DNA of 64,000 bases from an uncultured Clostridia bacterium. Lineage in GTDB: Bacteria > Bacillota > Clostridia > Oscillospirales > Ruminococcaceae. The notes beneath the pieces are model-generated. The model saw only the letters and a program-made list of their open reading frames with translations, searched no databases and was not told where the DNA came from. Made by a program: the position numbers and the translations under genes. The DNA lies in contig CANQXS010000005.1 in NCBI GenBank assembly GCA_947627875.1, positions 62,001 to 126,000 on the forward strand, read 5' to 3'. Position 1 is the stretch's first letter; every line of letters starts with the position of its first letter. Positions 52,793 to 62,355 of the stretch are shown piece by piece.

Positions 52793-53500
52793 ATGAAGAA
52801 AATTCTTGCTATCGTATTGGCAGCGGTTATGATGATGTCCGCTATGGCGGTTACCGTCTCCGCAGCCGATACCAAGGTTATGCTTGAGATCGGTCCCGAT
52901 GTTTTCACACTTTATCAGTCGCCGCAGGTCGATGTCAATGCAAGCGGCACTTATACTTTCACCGCTACCGCTCCTACTTCTATCAGAGGCAGCAGCACCG
53001 GCACTTTTATCGGCATTAAGGTCGTAACCGGTAATAATCCTCAGCCTACCGCTATTCCCGACGGCACCACATTCACCGTAAAATCCGTCAAGTGCGACGA
53101 TGCCGAGGTGTCTTTCAACGCCGATAAGGCTACCTACACCATTGCCAACGGCAATCTTGATTTCATTCTTAAGCTGCTTGAATACGGCTACAGCGAAAAC
53201 ATCTTCGACGGTGAAGTCCCTGCTTTCACCACTATTGAGGTCGTTGTAGACGTAGTTTATCCCGGCGACGAAGCTCCCGCTGCTGACGAGACCCCTGCCG
53301 CCGACGAAGCTCCCGCCGCAGACGAGGCTCCCGCTGCCGACGAGACCCCTGCTGCCGACGAGACTCCCGCAGCTGACGAAACTCCCGCCGCAGACGAGGC
53401 TCCCGCAGAGACCGCTCCCGCTCCGAACACCGGTCTTGCCCTCGCGGTAATTCCCGCTGTTATGGCTCTTGCGGCTGTAGTCGTTTCCAAGAAACATTAA
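52793..53500 (+). CDS. Secreted protein with PAADE repeats and TG-type C-terminal anchor (paralogue)
   Basis: This 235-residue protein has a signal peptide (MKKILAIVLAAVMMMSAMAV, cleavage near VSA at 25), a beta-rich domain (about 30-155), nine or so PAADE/PAADET units, and PNTGLALAVIPAVMALAAVVV followed by SKKH. The last 24 residues are almost the same as in the 36510-37106 protein, but the middle domain is different. The domain has cohesin-like length and a PGDEA junction, but I do not claim cohesin. GGAGG precedes the ATG. A surface role is inferred. Confidence 0.85.
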   Translation: MKKILAIVLAAVMMMSAMAVTVSAADTKVMLEIGPDVFTLYQSPQVDVNASGTYTFTATAPTSIRGSSTGTFIGIKVVTGNNPQPTAIPDGTTFTVKSVKCDDAEVSFNADKATYTIANGNLDFILKLLEYGYSENIFDGEVPAFTTIEVVVDVVYPGDEAPAADETPAADEAPAADEAPAADETPAADETPAADETPAADEAPAETAPAPNTGLALAVIPAVMALAAVVVSKKH

Positions 53501-53501
53501 A

Positions 53502-53611
53502 ATGCAAGCGGGTTTTGTACCCGCTCGCACTTCGCGTTCGTTGCGGATTTGAACACTCGTGCTTGCGGACAAAACCCCGTGCATATGCAATCGGTTTTGT
53601 TCCCGCTCGCA
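53502..53611. repeat. 83-bp inverted-repeat element, copy 2, with a half copy
   Basis: 53502-53584 has the same ends and length as 43962-44044. Directly after it, 53585-53611 repeats the left end (ATGCAATCGGTTTTGT, then CCCGCTCGCA), as if a second copy were cut short. It begins 2 bp after the secreted protein's stop codon. Confidence 0.75.
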
Positions 53612-53633
53612 GTAGAATCTGCAAATTCAGTCA

Positions 53634-53668
53634 CAAAAAGCTCTCCTCAAAAAGGAGAGCTTTTTTCT
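53634..53668. terminator. Bidirectional terminator
   Basis: A perfect stem AAAAAGCTCTCCT / AGGAGAGCTTTTT lies between convergent genes. Confidence 0.88.
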
Positions 53669-54467
53669 ATGCGTTTGCGAGCTTTCGCGACTTTTCCTCG
53701 CAGGCTTTCGCTGCGTCGCGGATAATTTCCTCGAAGCCCCGTTCGTCTAAGACCTTTACCGCCTCTATCGTCGTCCCGCCGGGGGAGCATACGTTTTCCT
53801 TGAGCTTCTGAGGGCTTTCCTCGCTCATCAGCGCGAGCTTTGCCGAGCCCAAAACGGTCTGCGCGGAGAAGATTTTAGCCTGCTCGGGGGTCATTCCGCT
53901 CTCTACGGCGTATTTCATCAGCCCGTCGATAAAGGCGTATACATACGCAGGACCCGAACCGCTCACCGCCGTAACGGTGTCGAAAAGCTCCTCTTTGAGG
54001 ATTTCTGCCTTTCCGAAGCTGCGGAATATCCCGAGGACGTATTCCATCTCATCGTCGCATACGTTTTCGCTCCGGCAGAGCGCCGCCATTCCCTCGCCGG
54101 CGAGAGCGGGGGTGTTGGGCATAACGCGGATAATTTTCGCGCCTTCGCCGAACAGCTCTTTGAGCGTTTCGATGCGCTTTCCCGCGCAAATCGAGACTAT
54201 AACGGCGCCCTTAACGCATTCGCGTATCTCTGCGGCAAGCTCGGAAAGGTTGTTCGGCTTTACGGCTATAATGACCGTCTCCGCGCCTTTTACCGCTTCG
54301 CGGTTGTCCGAGACGGCTTTTACTCCGAGAGCCTTCGCGCGCCCGAGATTCTCCGCCGAAGCGTCGGCGACGGCGACGTCCGCGGGTTTTACGACTCCCG
54401 CGCCGAGGGCTCCCTCGATTATCGCCGAGCCCATATGCCCGAAGCCTATGATAGCAAGTTTGTTCAT
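53667..54467 (-). CDS. proC: Pyrroline-5-carboxylate reductase
   Basis: This 266-residue NAD(P)H enzyme makes proline from pyrroline-5-carboxylate. The N-terminal nucleotide site is AIIGFGHMGSAIIEG, and the C-terminal signature is NVCSPGGTTIEAVKVLDERGF. The ATG at 54467 has AGGAA upstream; a frame extending to 54536 crosses the promoter. It is monocistronic; no proA or proB is nearby. Confidence 0.95.
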   Translation of the reverse strand: MNKLAIIGFGHMGSAIIEGALGAGVVKPADVAVADASAENLGRAKALGVKAVSDNREAVKGAETVIIAVKPNNLSELAAEIRECVKGAVIVSICAGKRIETLKELFGEGAKIIRVMPNTPALAGEGMAALCRSENVCDDEMEYVLGIFRSFGKAEILKEELFDTVTAVSGSGPAYVYAFIDGLMKYAVESGMTPEQAKIFSAQTVLGSAKLALMSEESPQKLKENVCSPGGTTIEAVKVLDERGFEEIIRDAAKACEEKSRKLANA

Positions 54468-54507
54468 ATCATCATTCCTGTTCTTTTTGAATTGTGTCTG
54501 TTTTAAT

Positions 54508-54536
54508 ATAGTAGCACATCTCTGCGCCAAAATCAA
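54508..54536 (-). promoter_or_regulatory. Promoter of proC
   Basis: On the minus strand TTGATT and TACTAT are separated by 17 bp. Confidence 0.55.
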
Positions 54537-54588
54537 CCGCCTTCGTGGATTTTGCGCAAATTTTTATGTAAAAATCTTCTTTCGGTGA

Positions 54589-54617
54589 TTGACTTTGCCC
54601 GAAGTTTTTAGTACATT
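54589..54617 (+). promoter_or_regulatory. Promoter of glycan-hydrolase operon
   Basis: TTGACT and TACATT are separated by 17 bp. Confidence 0.65.
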
Positions 54618-54657
54618 ATAAGTGTAAGAAAAACAACAACGACAAACGGAGGTAATT

Positions 54658-56757
54658 ATGGACATTTACAAGGACAGAACCAAAACATTTGAGGAGCGTG
54701 CGCACGATCTCGTTATGAGAATGACAGTCGAGGAGCGCTGCGAGCAGCTCAAATTTGCGGCTCCCGCCATCGAGCGCCTCAGCGTCGAGGCATATAACTG
54801 GTGGAACGAAGGGCTCCACGGCGTTGCGCGCGCCGGAGTCGCGACTATGTTCCCGCAGGCTATCGGTCTTGCGGCTTCCTTTGACGACGAGCTTTTAAAG
54901 ACCGTCGCGGAGGTCATCTCGATCGAAACAAGGGCAAAATACAACGAATACACAAAGCACGGCGACCGCGACATCTATAAGGGTCTTACCCTCTGGTCCC
55001 CGAATATCAACATCTTCCGCGACCCGCGCTGGGGCAGAGGACACGAGACCTACGGCGAAGACCCTTATCTTACCGCCCGCCTCGGCTGCGCCTTCGTAAA
55101 GGGGATACAGGGCGATGGGAAGAACCTTCGCGCCGCCGCCTGCGCCAAGCATTTCGCCGTCCATTCCGGACCGGAAGCGCTCAGGCACGAATTCGACGCC
55201 GTCGCCTCTCCTAAGGACCTCGAAGAGACCTATCTTCCCGCGTTTGAAGCGCTCGTAAAAGAAGCTAAGGTCGAGGGCGTTATGGGCGCCTACAACCGCA
55301 CCAACGGCGAGCCCTGCTGCGGCAGCGAATATCTCAGCTCAAAGCTCAAGGAATGGGGCTTCGAGGGCTATTTCGTCTCAGACTGCTGGGCTATAAAGGA
55401 CTTCCACGAGAACCACCACGTTACCGCCACTGCCGAGGAGTCCGCGGCGCTCGCCCTTAAGAACGGCTGCGACGTAAACTGCGGCAGCACCTACATACTC
55501 GTATACAAGGCTTATAAAGACGGTCTCATCAGCGAGGAGGAGATAACCTCAGCCTGCGAGCATCTTATGCGCACGAGAATGCGCCTCGGAATGTTCGACG
55601 AGACCGAATACGACAGCCTCGATTACACTTCCGTCGAATCCCCCGAGCACCTCGCCGTAAGCCTCGAAGCCGCAAGGAACGCCTGCGTCCTTCTTAAAAA
55701 CGACGGCATACTCCCGCTCGAACCTTCAAAGATAAAGACTATAGGCGTGGTCGGACCGAACGCCCAGAGCCGGAGAGCTCTTATGGGCAACTACCACGGC
55801 ACCGCTTCGAGATACGTCACCGTTCTTGAAGGAATCCAGGACGCCTTCGACGGCAGAGTTATGTTCTCCGAGGGCTGCCATCTCTTCCGCAATAAGGTAG
55901 AAGGGCTCGCGCTCCCGGGCGACAGGATCGAAGAAGCCGTTATAGTCGCCGAGCATTCCGACGTCGTTATTCTCTGCGTAGGTCTCGACGAGACCCTCGA
56001 GGGCGAGCAGGGCGACGCCTCCAACACCGACGCTTCGGGCGACAAGCTCACTCTCCACCTTCCCGACCCTCAGAGGCTCCTCGTAAAGAAGGTCCTCGAA
56101 GTCGGAAAGCCCACCGTAGTCGTTCTTCTCAGCGGCTCGTCGCTCAACATCGAGACCGATAAGGAAAACGCGCTGTTGCAGGCGTTTTACCCCGGCTCCG
56201 AGGGCGGCAAGGCTATCGCAGAAATTCTCTTCGGCAAGACTTCACCGAGCGGAAAGCTCCCCGTGACCTTCTATAAAGACGTCGAGAAGCTCCGCGATTT
56301 CACCGACTACTCTATGTCAGACCGCACCTACCGCAACGAAAAGCCTGAGGACGACAACGTTCTCTTCCCGTTCGGCTACGGTCTCAGCTACGGCTGCGTA
56401 AAGGTAACCGAGGCTGCCGCCGACGTCGAGGGCGACGTTGTAAAGGCTTCCGTAACGCTTAATAACAGCGGAAAAGCCACTAAAGACGTCCTTCAGGCAT
56501 ATTTCAAGTCGGAATCGAAGGACGCCGTCAGGAACCACGCTCTCTGCGGCTTCAAAAAGGTGACACTCGGCGCGGGCGAGCAGAAGACCGTTGAGATGAA
56601 TATCCCGCTTTCTGCGCTTACCGTCGTCTCCGACGATGGCGTAAGGTATCTCGATAAATCCGCAAAGACCGTAATTTACTTCGGAACCTCTCAGCCCGAC
56701 GCTCAGAGCGAAGCCCTTACCGGCAAGAAGTGCATCGGCGTTGAGATAAAGCTTTGA
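54658..56757 (+). CDS. GH3 beta-xylosidase/glucosidase
   Basis: This 699-residue enzyme has the GH3 TIM barrel (about 15-330), the second alpha/beta domain (about 340-560) and a FnIII-like end. The nucleophile Asp lies in GYFVSDCWAI (about 247). LWSPNINIFRDPRWGRGHETYGEDP and KHFAVHSGPE are close to the xylosidase branch of GH3. There is no signal peptide. It starts an operon with GH43, AlkD, aldo/keto reductase and GH95. GGAGG precedes the ATG. Xylo-oligosaccharide use is inferred with GH43. Confidence 0.93.
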   Translation: MDIYKDRTKTFEERAHDLVMRMTVEERCEQLKFAAPAIERLSVEAYNWWNEGLHGVARAGVATMFPQAIGLAASFDDELLKTVAEVISIETRAKYNEYTKHGDRDIYKGLTLWSPNINIFRDPRWGRGHETYGEDPYLTARLGCAFVKGIQGDGKNLRAAACAKHFAVHSGPEALRHEFDAVASPKDLEETYLPAFEALVKEAKVEGVMGAYNRTNGEPCCGSEYLSSKLKEWGFEGYFVSDCWAIKDFHENHHVTATAEESAALALKNGCDVNCGSTYILVYKAYKDGLISEEEITSACEHLMRTRMRLGMFDETEYDSLDYTSVESPEHLAVSLEAARNACVLLKNDGILPLEPSKIKTIGVVGPNAQSRRALMGNYHGTASRYVTVLEGIQDAFDGRVMFSEGCHLFRNKVEGLALPGDRIEEAVIVAEHSDVVILCVGLDETLEGEQGDASNTDASGDKLTLHLPDPQRLLVKKVLEVGKPTVVVLLSGSSLNIETDKENALLQAFYPGSEGGKAIAEILFGKTSPSGKLPVTFYKDVEKLRDFTDYSMSDRTYRNEKPEDDNVLFPFGYGLSYGCVKVTEAAADVEGDVVKASVTLNNSGKATKDVLQAYFKSESKDAVRNHALCGFKKVTLGAGEQKTVEMNIPLSALTVVSDDGVRYLDKSAKTVIYFGTSQPDAQSEALTGKKCIGVEIKL

Positions 56758-56777
56758 GCTGTTCGGAGGTAAACAAA

Positions 56778-58253
56778 ATGACCGTAAAAGGAACAAATCC
56801 GCTCACAAGGCTTGACTATCCCGACCCCGACGTGATAAGGGTGGGGGACACCTACTATATGTGCTCGACTACGATGTATTTTATGCCGGGCTGCGTTATC
56901 CTCCGCTCCTACGACCTCATCAACTGGGAATTCTGCACCCACGTTTACGATAAGTTGGAAGACACCCCGCGCGAAAACCTCGACGGCGCCCACGCCTACG
57001 GCAACGGAATGTGGGCTCCGACCATAAGATATCACAACGGCGTTTTTCACGTTGTATTCGTCGCGAACGACACCCATAAAACCTACCATTTCACCGCGAC
57101 CGATATTCAAGGACCTTGGAAAAAGAGCTATATAGAGGGCTTCTTCCACGATTCCTCGCTGCTCTTTGACGACGACGGCAGGGTATACATAATGTACGGC
57201 AACCGCGAGATAAGGGTCACCGAGCTCGAAAGCGACCTCTCAAAGCCTAAGGCGGGCGGAATTGACAAAGTAGTTATAAGAGACGTCCCGAAAACGCCGC
57301 TCGGCTACGAGGGCTGCCATCTCTACAAAATCAACGGCAAATACTACGCCTTCTTCATTCGCAGCCTGCCCGACAGGTGGCTGAGAGTCGAGGCTTGCTT
57401 TATGTCCGACAGCATTGACGGCGAATGGCACGGCGGCGACGTTATCGTGAACCCGTTCGAGGGGACCTCCGGCGTCGCTCAGGGCGGCATCGTCGATACT
57501 CCGAGCGGAAAGTGGTACGGCGTCATCTTTGCCGACAGGGGAGCCGTAGGGCGTATCCCCAACCTCGTCCCGATGCGCTTCGGCGACGACCTCTACCCCG
57601 TTTTCGATGAGGTCACGAAGGAGGTCGAGTGCGAGACCACCCGCGAGGGCTATGTTTATGCGCCGCTCTACCGCAGCGACGATTTCTCGGGCAATACCCT
57701 CGACGGCGCCTGGGAATTCAACCATAACCCCGTTGACTCCCACTGGAGGCTCTCCGACGGGCTTGTAATCGACGCTCTGCCCGCACCTGCGTTCGATATG
57801 GCTAAGAATACGCTCACCCAGCGCGCTCTTTGGGACGCCTGCGAAGCCGAGGTGACGGTCGACGCAGGCAGCCTTCCCGTCGGCGGATTTGCGGGTCTTG
57901 CGGCTTTGCAGTATCGCTACGGCGCTCTCGGAATCGAACGCCTCGAAAACGGCTTGAGGATTGCCCTCAAGCTCAGGGACGACGGCGAGGAATACCTTGC
58001 CGATTCCGTCGATACAGCCTCCGAAAAGGCAAGGCTAAAGGTGAAGTATGAATTCGGTCACGGCAAGGACTTCGCCGAGTTTTACGCACTTGTAAACGGC
58101 GAGTGGAAGCAACTCGGCGGGCGCCATAAGATGATCTTTGACCTTAAGCACTTCACCGGCTGCCGCTTCGGTCTGTTCTGCTATACTGCGGGCGAGGAGG
58201 GCGGCTCGGCGAAGTTCAACGACTTCGTTTACAACGACTATGGTAACCGTTGA
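56778..58253 (+). CDS. GH43 beta-xylosidase/arabinosidase
   Basis: This 491-residue enzyme has a five-bladed propeller (about 1-290) and a beta-sandwich C-terminus (about 300-490), as in GH43 with a DUF1349-like domain. The general base Asp is in YPDPDVIRVGDTYYM, the second Asp in FHDSSLLFDDDGRVY, and the acid Glu in YEGCHLYKINGKYY. It has no signal peptide and so works on imported oligosaccharides. The ATG at 56778 has GGAGG upstream. Its end overlaps the AlkD start by 14 bp. Confidence 0.92.
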   Translation: MTVKGTNPLTRLDYPDPDVIRVGDTYYMCSTTMYFMPGCVILRSYDLINWEFCTHVYDKLEDTPRENLDGAHAYGNGMWAPTIRYHNGVFHVVFVANDTHKTYHFTATDIQGPWKKSYIEGFFHDSSLLFDDDGRVYIMYGNREIRVTELESDLSKPKAGGIDKVVIRDVPKTPLGYEGCHLYKINGKYYAFFIRSLPDRWLRVEACFMSDSIDGEWHGGDVIVNPFEGTSGVAQGGIVDTPSGKWYGVIFADRGAVGRIPNLVPMRFGDDLYPVFDEVTKEVECETTREGYVYAPLYRSDDFSGNTLDGAWEFNHNPVDSHWRLSDGLVIDALPAPAFDMAKNTLTQRALWDACEAEVTVDAGSLPVGGFAGLAALQYRYGALGIERLENGLRIALKLRDDGEEYLADSVDTASEKARLKVKYEFGHGKDFAEFYALVNGEWKQLGGRHKMIFDLKHFTGCRFGLFCYTAGEEGGSAKFNDFVYNDYGNR

Positions 58254-58917
58254 ACGGCGGCTCCGCGAGCTTGCCGACCCGAAATACCGCAGCTTTCAGG
58301 CAAAGCTTGTCCCGACCGTCGACGAGAGATCGGTATTGGGCGTAAGGATTCCCGATATCCGCAGGCTCGCAAAAGAGCTTGACCATAGCGAGCGCTCGGA
58401 ATTTCTCTCCGAGCTGCCGCACCGCTTCTACGACGAGAATATCCTTCACTCGGCTATCCTCTGCAATATTCGGGATTTTCCCGAGGCGCTCGCCGAAACC
58501 GAGCGCTTCCTCCCGTTTATCGACAACTGGGCGGTCTGCGATACGCTTTCGCCGAAATGCTTTTCAAAGCACAAAGCCGAGCTCCTGCCGAATATCCGCC
58601 GCTGGATGAAGTCGGGAAGGACCTACACAGTTCGCTTCGGCACCGGAATGCTTATGAGGCACTTTTTAGACGCCGATTTTAAGCCGGAATACCTCAGCTG
58701 GGCTGCCGAAATAAAGTCGGAGGAATATTATGTAAACATGATGACCGCGTGGTTTTTCGCAACTGCGCTTGCAAAGCAGTACGATTGCGCTGTGGGGTAT
58801 ATCGATGAGCGCAGGCTCGGTGAAATTCCCCATAAAATGGCGATACAAAAGGCTTTAGAGAGCTTCAGAGTATCCGACGAGCATAAAGAACACCTGCGCG
58901 CGCAAAGACAGTATTAA
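58240..58917 (+). CDS. AlkD-type DNA alkylation repair protein
   Basis: This 225-residue protein consists of HEAT-like helical repeats, with VRIPDIRRLAKEL and FLPFIDNWAVCDTLSPK close to the AlkD glycosylase family, which removes positively charged alkylated bases. WAVCDTL is the usual Trp-Asp segment of the active site. It overlaps the GH43 gene by 14 bp, so it is expressed with glycan genes although it has no evident link to them. The ATG at 58240 is used because upstream codons are a shadow of the GH43 frame. Confidence 0.87.
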   Translation: MVTVERRLRELADPKYRSFQAKLVPTVDERSVLGVRIPDIRRLAKELDHSERSEFLSELPHRFYDENILHSAILCNIRDFPEALAETERFLPFIDNWAVCDTLSPKCFSKHKAELLPNIRRWMKSGRTYTVRFGTGMLMRHFLDADFKPEYLSWAAEIKSEEYYVNMMTAWFFATALAKQYDCAVGYIDERRLGEIPHKMAIQKALESFRVSDEHKEHLRAQRQY

Positions 58918-58935
58918 ATTATGGAGGTATATAAA

Positions 58936-60036
58936 ATGAAGAAACTCGGATTCGGACTTATGAGACTTCCGCTTAAAAGCGGCGACGGAAAAGACATTGA
59001 CCTCGAAAAGGTCAAGGAAATGGTCGACCTCTTTATGGCGCATGGGTATACATATTACGATACCGCCTATGTATATCACGGGGGCTTCAGCGAGGTCGCG
59101 TTCAGAGAGTGCGTCGTAAAGCGCTATCCCCGCGACAGCTTTACCGTTACGACTAAGCTCCCGCTTTTCGGCAAGCCCGACAGAGCGGGTATGGAGAAGA
59201 TATTCAACGAGTCGATGACCCGCCTCGGCGTTGATTACATCGACTACTACTGGCTCCACGCGATGGGTAAGGATACCTATCAGCACGCCACCGAGGTAAA
59301 GGCGTTTGAATACCTCAAGGAGCTCAAGGAAGCCGGAAAGATAAAGCATATCGGCTTCTCCTTCCACGACAGCCCCGAAATGCTCGAAAAGATCCTCACC
59401 GAGCACCCCGAGGCGGAGTTCGTTCAGCTCCAGATCAACTACCTCGACTGGGAGGACGGTTGGGTCAGGGCTCACAGGTGCTACGACGTTGCCACAAAGT
59501 TCGGCAAGCCGGTCATCGTTATGGAGCCCGTAAAGGGCGGCAGCCTTGCAAATCCCCCCAAGAAAGCCGAGAAGATACTCAAGGATTACAACCCCGACGC
59601 CTCCTGCGCGAGCTGGGCGATAAGATTCGCGGCTTCGCTCCCGAACGTTATGGTCGTTCTCAGCGGTATGAGCGCGCTCTGGCAGGTCGAAGACAACGTC
59701 AAGGTCATGGACGACTTCAAGCCGCTCACCGACGAAGAGCGCAAGGTTTTGGACGAGGCTACCGAAAACATCAAGTTTGCGATTCCCTGCACCGCCTGCC
59801 GCTACTGCACCGACGGCTGCCCGATGAAGATTAGCATTCCCGACGTTTTCGCGCTCTATAACAGCTTAAAGCGCGACCTCCGCAAGAGGCAGGAATCCAA
59901 AGACAAATACGCCGAGCTGATAAAGACCACCGGCTCAGCCGACAGCTGCATCGGGTGCGAGCAGTGCGTAAACGTCTGCCCGCAGCACCTCGATGTGCCG
60001 AAGCTCCTTGCCGAGTGCCTGCTCGAATTGGGGTGA
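58936..60036 (+). CDS. Aldo/keto reductase with C-terminal ferredoxin domain
   Basis: This 366-residue protein joins an aldo/keto reductase barrel (about 1-270) with a C-terminal 2 x [4Fe-4S] domain: CTACRYCTDGCP and CIGCEQCVNVCP. The catalytic Asp-Tyr pair is in YYDTAYVYHGG. Such proteins are common in Clostridia; they may reduce sugars or carbonyls with ferredoxin, but substrates are unknown. GGAGG precedes the ATG. It lies between AlkD and GH95. Confidence 0.9.
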   Translation: MKKLGFGLMRLPLKSGDGKDIDLEKVKEMVDLFMAHGYTYYDTAYVYHGGFSEVAFRECVVKRYPRDSFTVTTKLPLFGKPDRAGMEKIFNESMTRLGVDYIDYYWLHAMGKDTYQHATEVKAFEYLKELKEAGKIKHIGFSFHDSPEMLEKILTEHPEAEFVQLQINYLDWEDGWVRAHRCYDVATKFGKPVIVMEPVKGGSLANPPKKAEKILKDYNPDASCASWAIRFAASLPNVMVVLSGMSALWQVEDNVKVMDDFKPLTDEERKVLDEATENIKFAIPCTACRYCTDGCPMKISIPDVFALYNSLKRDLRKRQESKDKYAELIKTTGSADSCIGCEQCVNVCPQHLDVPKLLAECLLELG

Positions 60037-60040
60037 TATA

Positions 60041-62311
60041 ATGAAAAGCACCGTCTGGCTTGCCTCTCCCGCTCCGACGGGGGAGGACAAGGCGTTTAAA
60101 TTCGGCTGGAACGAAGCCTTCCCGATAGGAAACGGCAGCGTCGGGGCTATGGTCTACGGCGACCCGTTAAAAGACATTCTCCAGCTCAACGAAGACACCG
60201 TCTGGTACGGCTGCGGCGGCAGAAACAGGGTCAACCCGCTTTGCAAGGACAACTGGCAGAAGGTCAGGCAGCTCCTTTTGGAGGGCAGGATAGGCGAGGC
60301 GGAAAAGCTCTGCGAAGAGACTATGTACCCCCACCCCGACCAGCAGCGCCATTACGACACCTGCGGGCATATCGCCCTTGATTTCGGGCACGGCGGCTAT
60401 TCCGATTACCGCCGCGAGCTCGACCTTGAAAACGCCGTCTGCCGAGTTGAATTCTCTGAAAACGGCAAAAAATTCGAGCGCGAATATTTCGTCAGCTTCC
60501 CCGATAAGGTCATAGCCGTGCGCCAGCGCTCCCTCGACGGCGAAAAATTCTCCGCAAAAATAAGCATCGTCCCCGCGAGAGAGGAATACGTCGGCGACGT
60601 CTGCGAAACCGGCAGCTACATCGAGGTCCGGCAGCCCGAGGGCGGCTGCCGCTACTGCGTTATGACCGCTGCCGATTGGGACGGCTTCGGCTGGACCGAC
60701 GGCGCAGTCACCAACGTTACCGACTCCACCGAGGTTACGCTGTTTATCGCGATAAGGAGCGACTTTTTCGGCGACGACATTAAGGCGTGGTGCGAGGAAA
60801 AGCTCAAAGCCGCGCTCGCCCTCGGCTACGACGCCGTTAAGGCGAGGCATATTGAGGACTACCGCGGTCTCTTTGACCGCGTCAGCTTAAATCTCGGCGG
60901 CGAGGATAAAAGCTCAGTCCCGACCAACGAGCGCTTAAAGGGCGCCTCGGGCGACCCTCAGCTCGCAAAGCTTTATTTCGACTTCGGCAGATATCTTTTG
61001 ATATCCTCCTCCCGCCCCGGGACCCGTCCCGCGAATCTTCAGGGAATTTGGAACAAAGACCGCTATCCCGCTTGGGGCTCGAAGTATACCATCAACATCA
61101 ACGCCGAGATGAACTACTGGGCTGCCGGCGTTTCCAACCTCTCGGAATGCGAAATGCCGCTTTTGGAGCATTTAAAGACCATGCTGCCCTACGGTCGGAA
61201 GGTCGCAAGGGATATGTACGGACTCGACGGCTTCTGCGCACACCACAACACCGACATCTTCGGCGACTGCGCCCCGCAGGACCTCTGCATGTCCGCGACT
61301 ATCTGGCCTATGGGCGCGGCGTGGCTCTGCACCCACATAAAGACCCACTACGAGTTTACCGGCGACAGGGAGTTCCTGCGCGAATACCTCGGCATTTTAA
61401 AGGAGGCGTGCCGCTTCTTTACCGGCTACCTCTTCGAGTATAACGGCAAACTCCTTACCGGTCCCTCGATTTCTCCCGAAAACACCTATATCCACCCTTC
61501 CGGCGAGAGGGGCTGTCTCTGCGTCGGACCGACTATGGACTCGATGATAGTCCGCGAGATATTCGAGAGCTGCATCGAGTTTTCCGAGCTTTTGGGTGAA
61601 GACGACGCTCTCTGCGATAAGCTCCGCGAGATGCTCCCTAAGCTCCCGAAGCCTACTGTCGGCAAATACGGTCAGATAATGGAATGGTCCGAGGACTACG
61701 ACGAGGTCGAGCCTGGGCATCGCCATATTTCCCATCTCTGGGGGCTTTACCCCTCGGATCAGCTCAGCTTTGAAAAGACCCCCGAGCTTATGAGCGCCGC
61801 GAGAGTCACCCTCGAACGCAGGCTCCAGAACGGCGGAGGTCATACCGGCTGGTCGAGAGCCTGGATAATCAATATGTGGGCGCGTCTCCGCGACGGCGAG
61901 AAGGCGGGGGAGAACGTCGCCGCGCTTTTGGAGCGCTCGACCTACCCCAACTTCTTCGATATGCACCCTCCGTTCCAGATCGACGGCAACTTCGGCGGCT
62001 CGGCAGGTATAGCGGAAATGCTTTTGCAGAGCCAAGGCGGAGTTATAACTCTCCTTCCTGCGCTCCCGAGCAGTTGGAAGAGCGGTAGCGTAAACGGCTT
62101 CAGGGCAAGAGGCTGCGTTACCGTGAGCTTTATCTGGAACGATGGCAAGCTCTTAAGCGCGAAGTTTGTTTCGGAGCTCGGAAACAGCTTTAAAACCGCC
62201 GTCCCCGACGGCTTTGAGCCGAAAACCTCCGCCTCGGTTAAACCCGCGGAAAACGGTCTTACCGAATTCGGCGGCGAAAAGGGCTTCGAGGTCGAATTGG
62301 TCGCAAAATAA
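60041..62311 (+). CDS. GH95 glycoside hydrolase (fucosidase/galactosidase type)
   Basis: This 756-residue enzyme matches GH95, which removes alpha-1,2-L-fucose or alpha-L-galactose with inversion. NLQGIWNKDRYPAWGSKYTIN followed by AEMNYW carries the catalytic Asn residues. SISPENTY and GNFGGSAGIAEMLLQS are also characteristic. It has no signal peptide, so it acts inside the cell, perhaps on side chains of xyloglucan or pectin pieces. The ATG at 60041 has GGGGTG upstream, and the gene is 4 bp after the aldo/keto reductase. It ends the operon. Confidence 0.92.
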   Translation: MKSTVWLASPAPTGEDKAFKFGWNEAFPIGNGSVGAMVYGDPLKDILQLNEDTVWYGCGGRNRVNPLCKDNWQKVRQLLLEGRIGEAEKLCEETMYPHPDQQRHYDTCGHIALDFGHGGYSDYRRELDLENAVCRVEFSENGKKFEREYFVSFPDKVIAVRQRSLDGEKFSAKISIVPAREEYVGDVCETGSYIEVRQPEGGCRYCVMTAADWDGFGWTDGAVTNVTDSTEVTLFIAIRSDFFGDDIKAWCEEKLKAALALGYDAVKARHIEDYRGLFDRVSLNLGGEDKSSVPTNERLKGASGDPQLAKLYFDFGRYLLISSSRPGTRPANLQGIWNKDRYPAWGSKYTININAEMNYWAAGVSNLSECEMPLLEHLKTMLPYGRKVARDMYGLDGFCAHHNTDIFGDCAPQDLCMSATIWPMGAAWLCTHIKTHYEFTGDREFLREYLGILKEACRFFTGYLFEYNGKLLTGPSISPENTYIHPSGERGCLCVGPTMDSMIVREIFESCIEFSELLGEDDALCDKLREMLPKLPKPTVGKYGQIMEWSEDYDEVEPGHRHISHLWGLYPSDQLSFEKTPELMSAARVTLERRLQNGGGHTGWSRAWIINMWARLRDGEKAGENVAALLERSTYPNFFDMHPPFQIDGNFGGSAGIAEMLLQSQGGVITLLPALPSSWKSGSVNGFRARGCVTVSFIWNDGKLLSAKFVSELGNSFKTAVPDGFEPKTSASVKPAENGLTEFGGEKGFEVELVAK

Positions 62312-62315
62312 AAAT

Positions 62316-62353
62316 CGCCCGCCGTGCGGAATCTCCGTGCGGCGGGTTTTTGC
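62316..62353. terminator. Bidirectional terminator
   Basis: CCCGCCG / CGGCGGG with an inner GTGCGGA / TCCGTGC pairing and a T run lies between convergent operons. Confidence 0.85.
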
Positions 62354-62355
62354 GC

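Noticed and set aside
53215-53290. Cohesin or dockerin domain in the second secreted protein
   Set aside because: The length and beta-rich pattern suggested a cohesin-like domain, but no diagnostic motif could be identified by eye.
53281-53410. Short tandem repeats suggesting a non-coding satellite
   Set aside because: The repeat lies in frame inside the secreted protein and encodes PAADE units.
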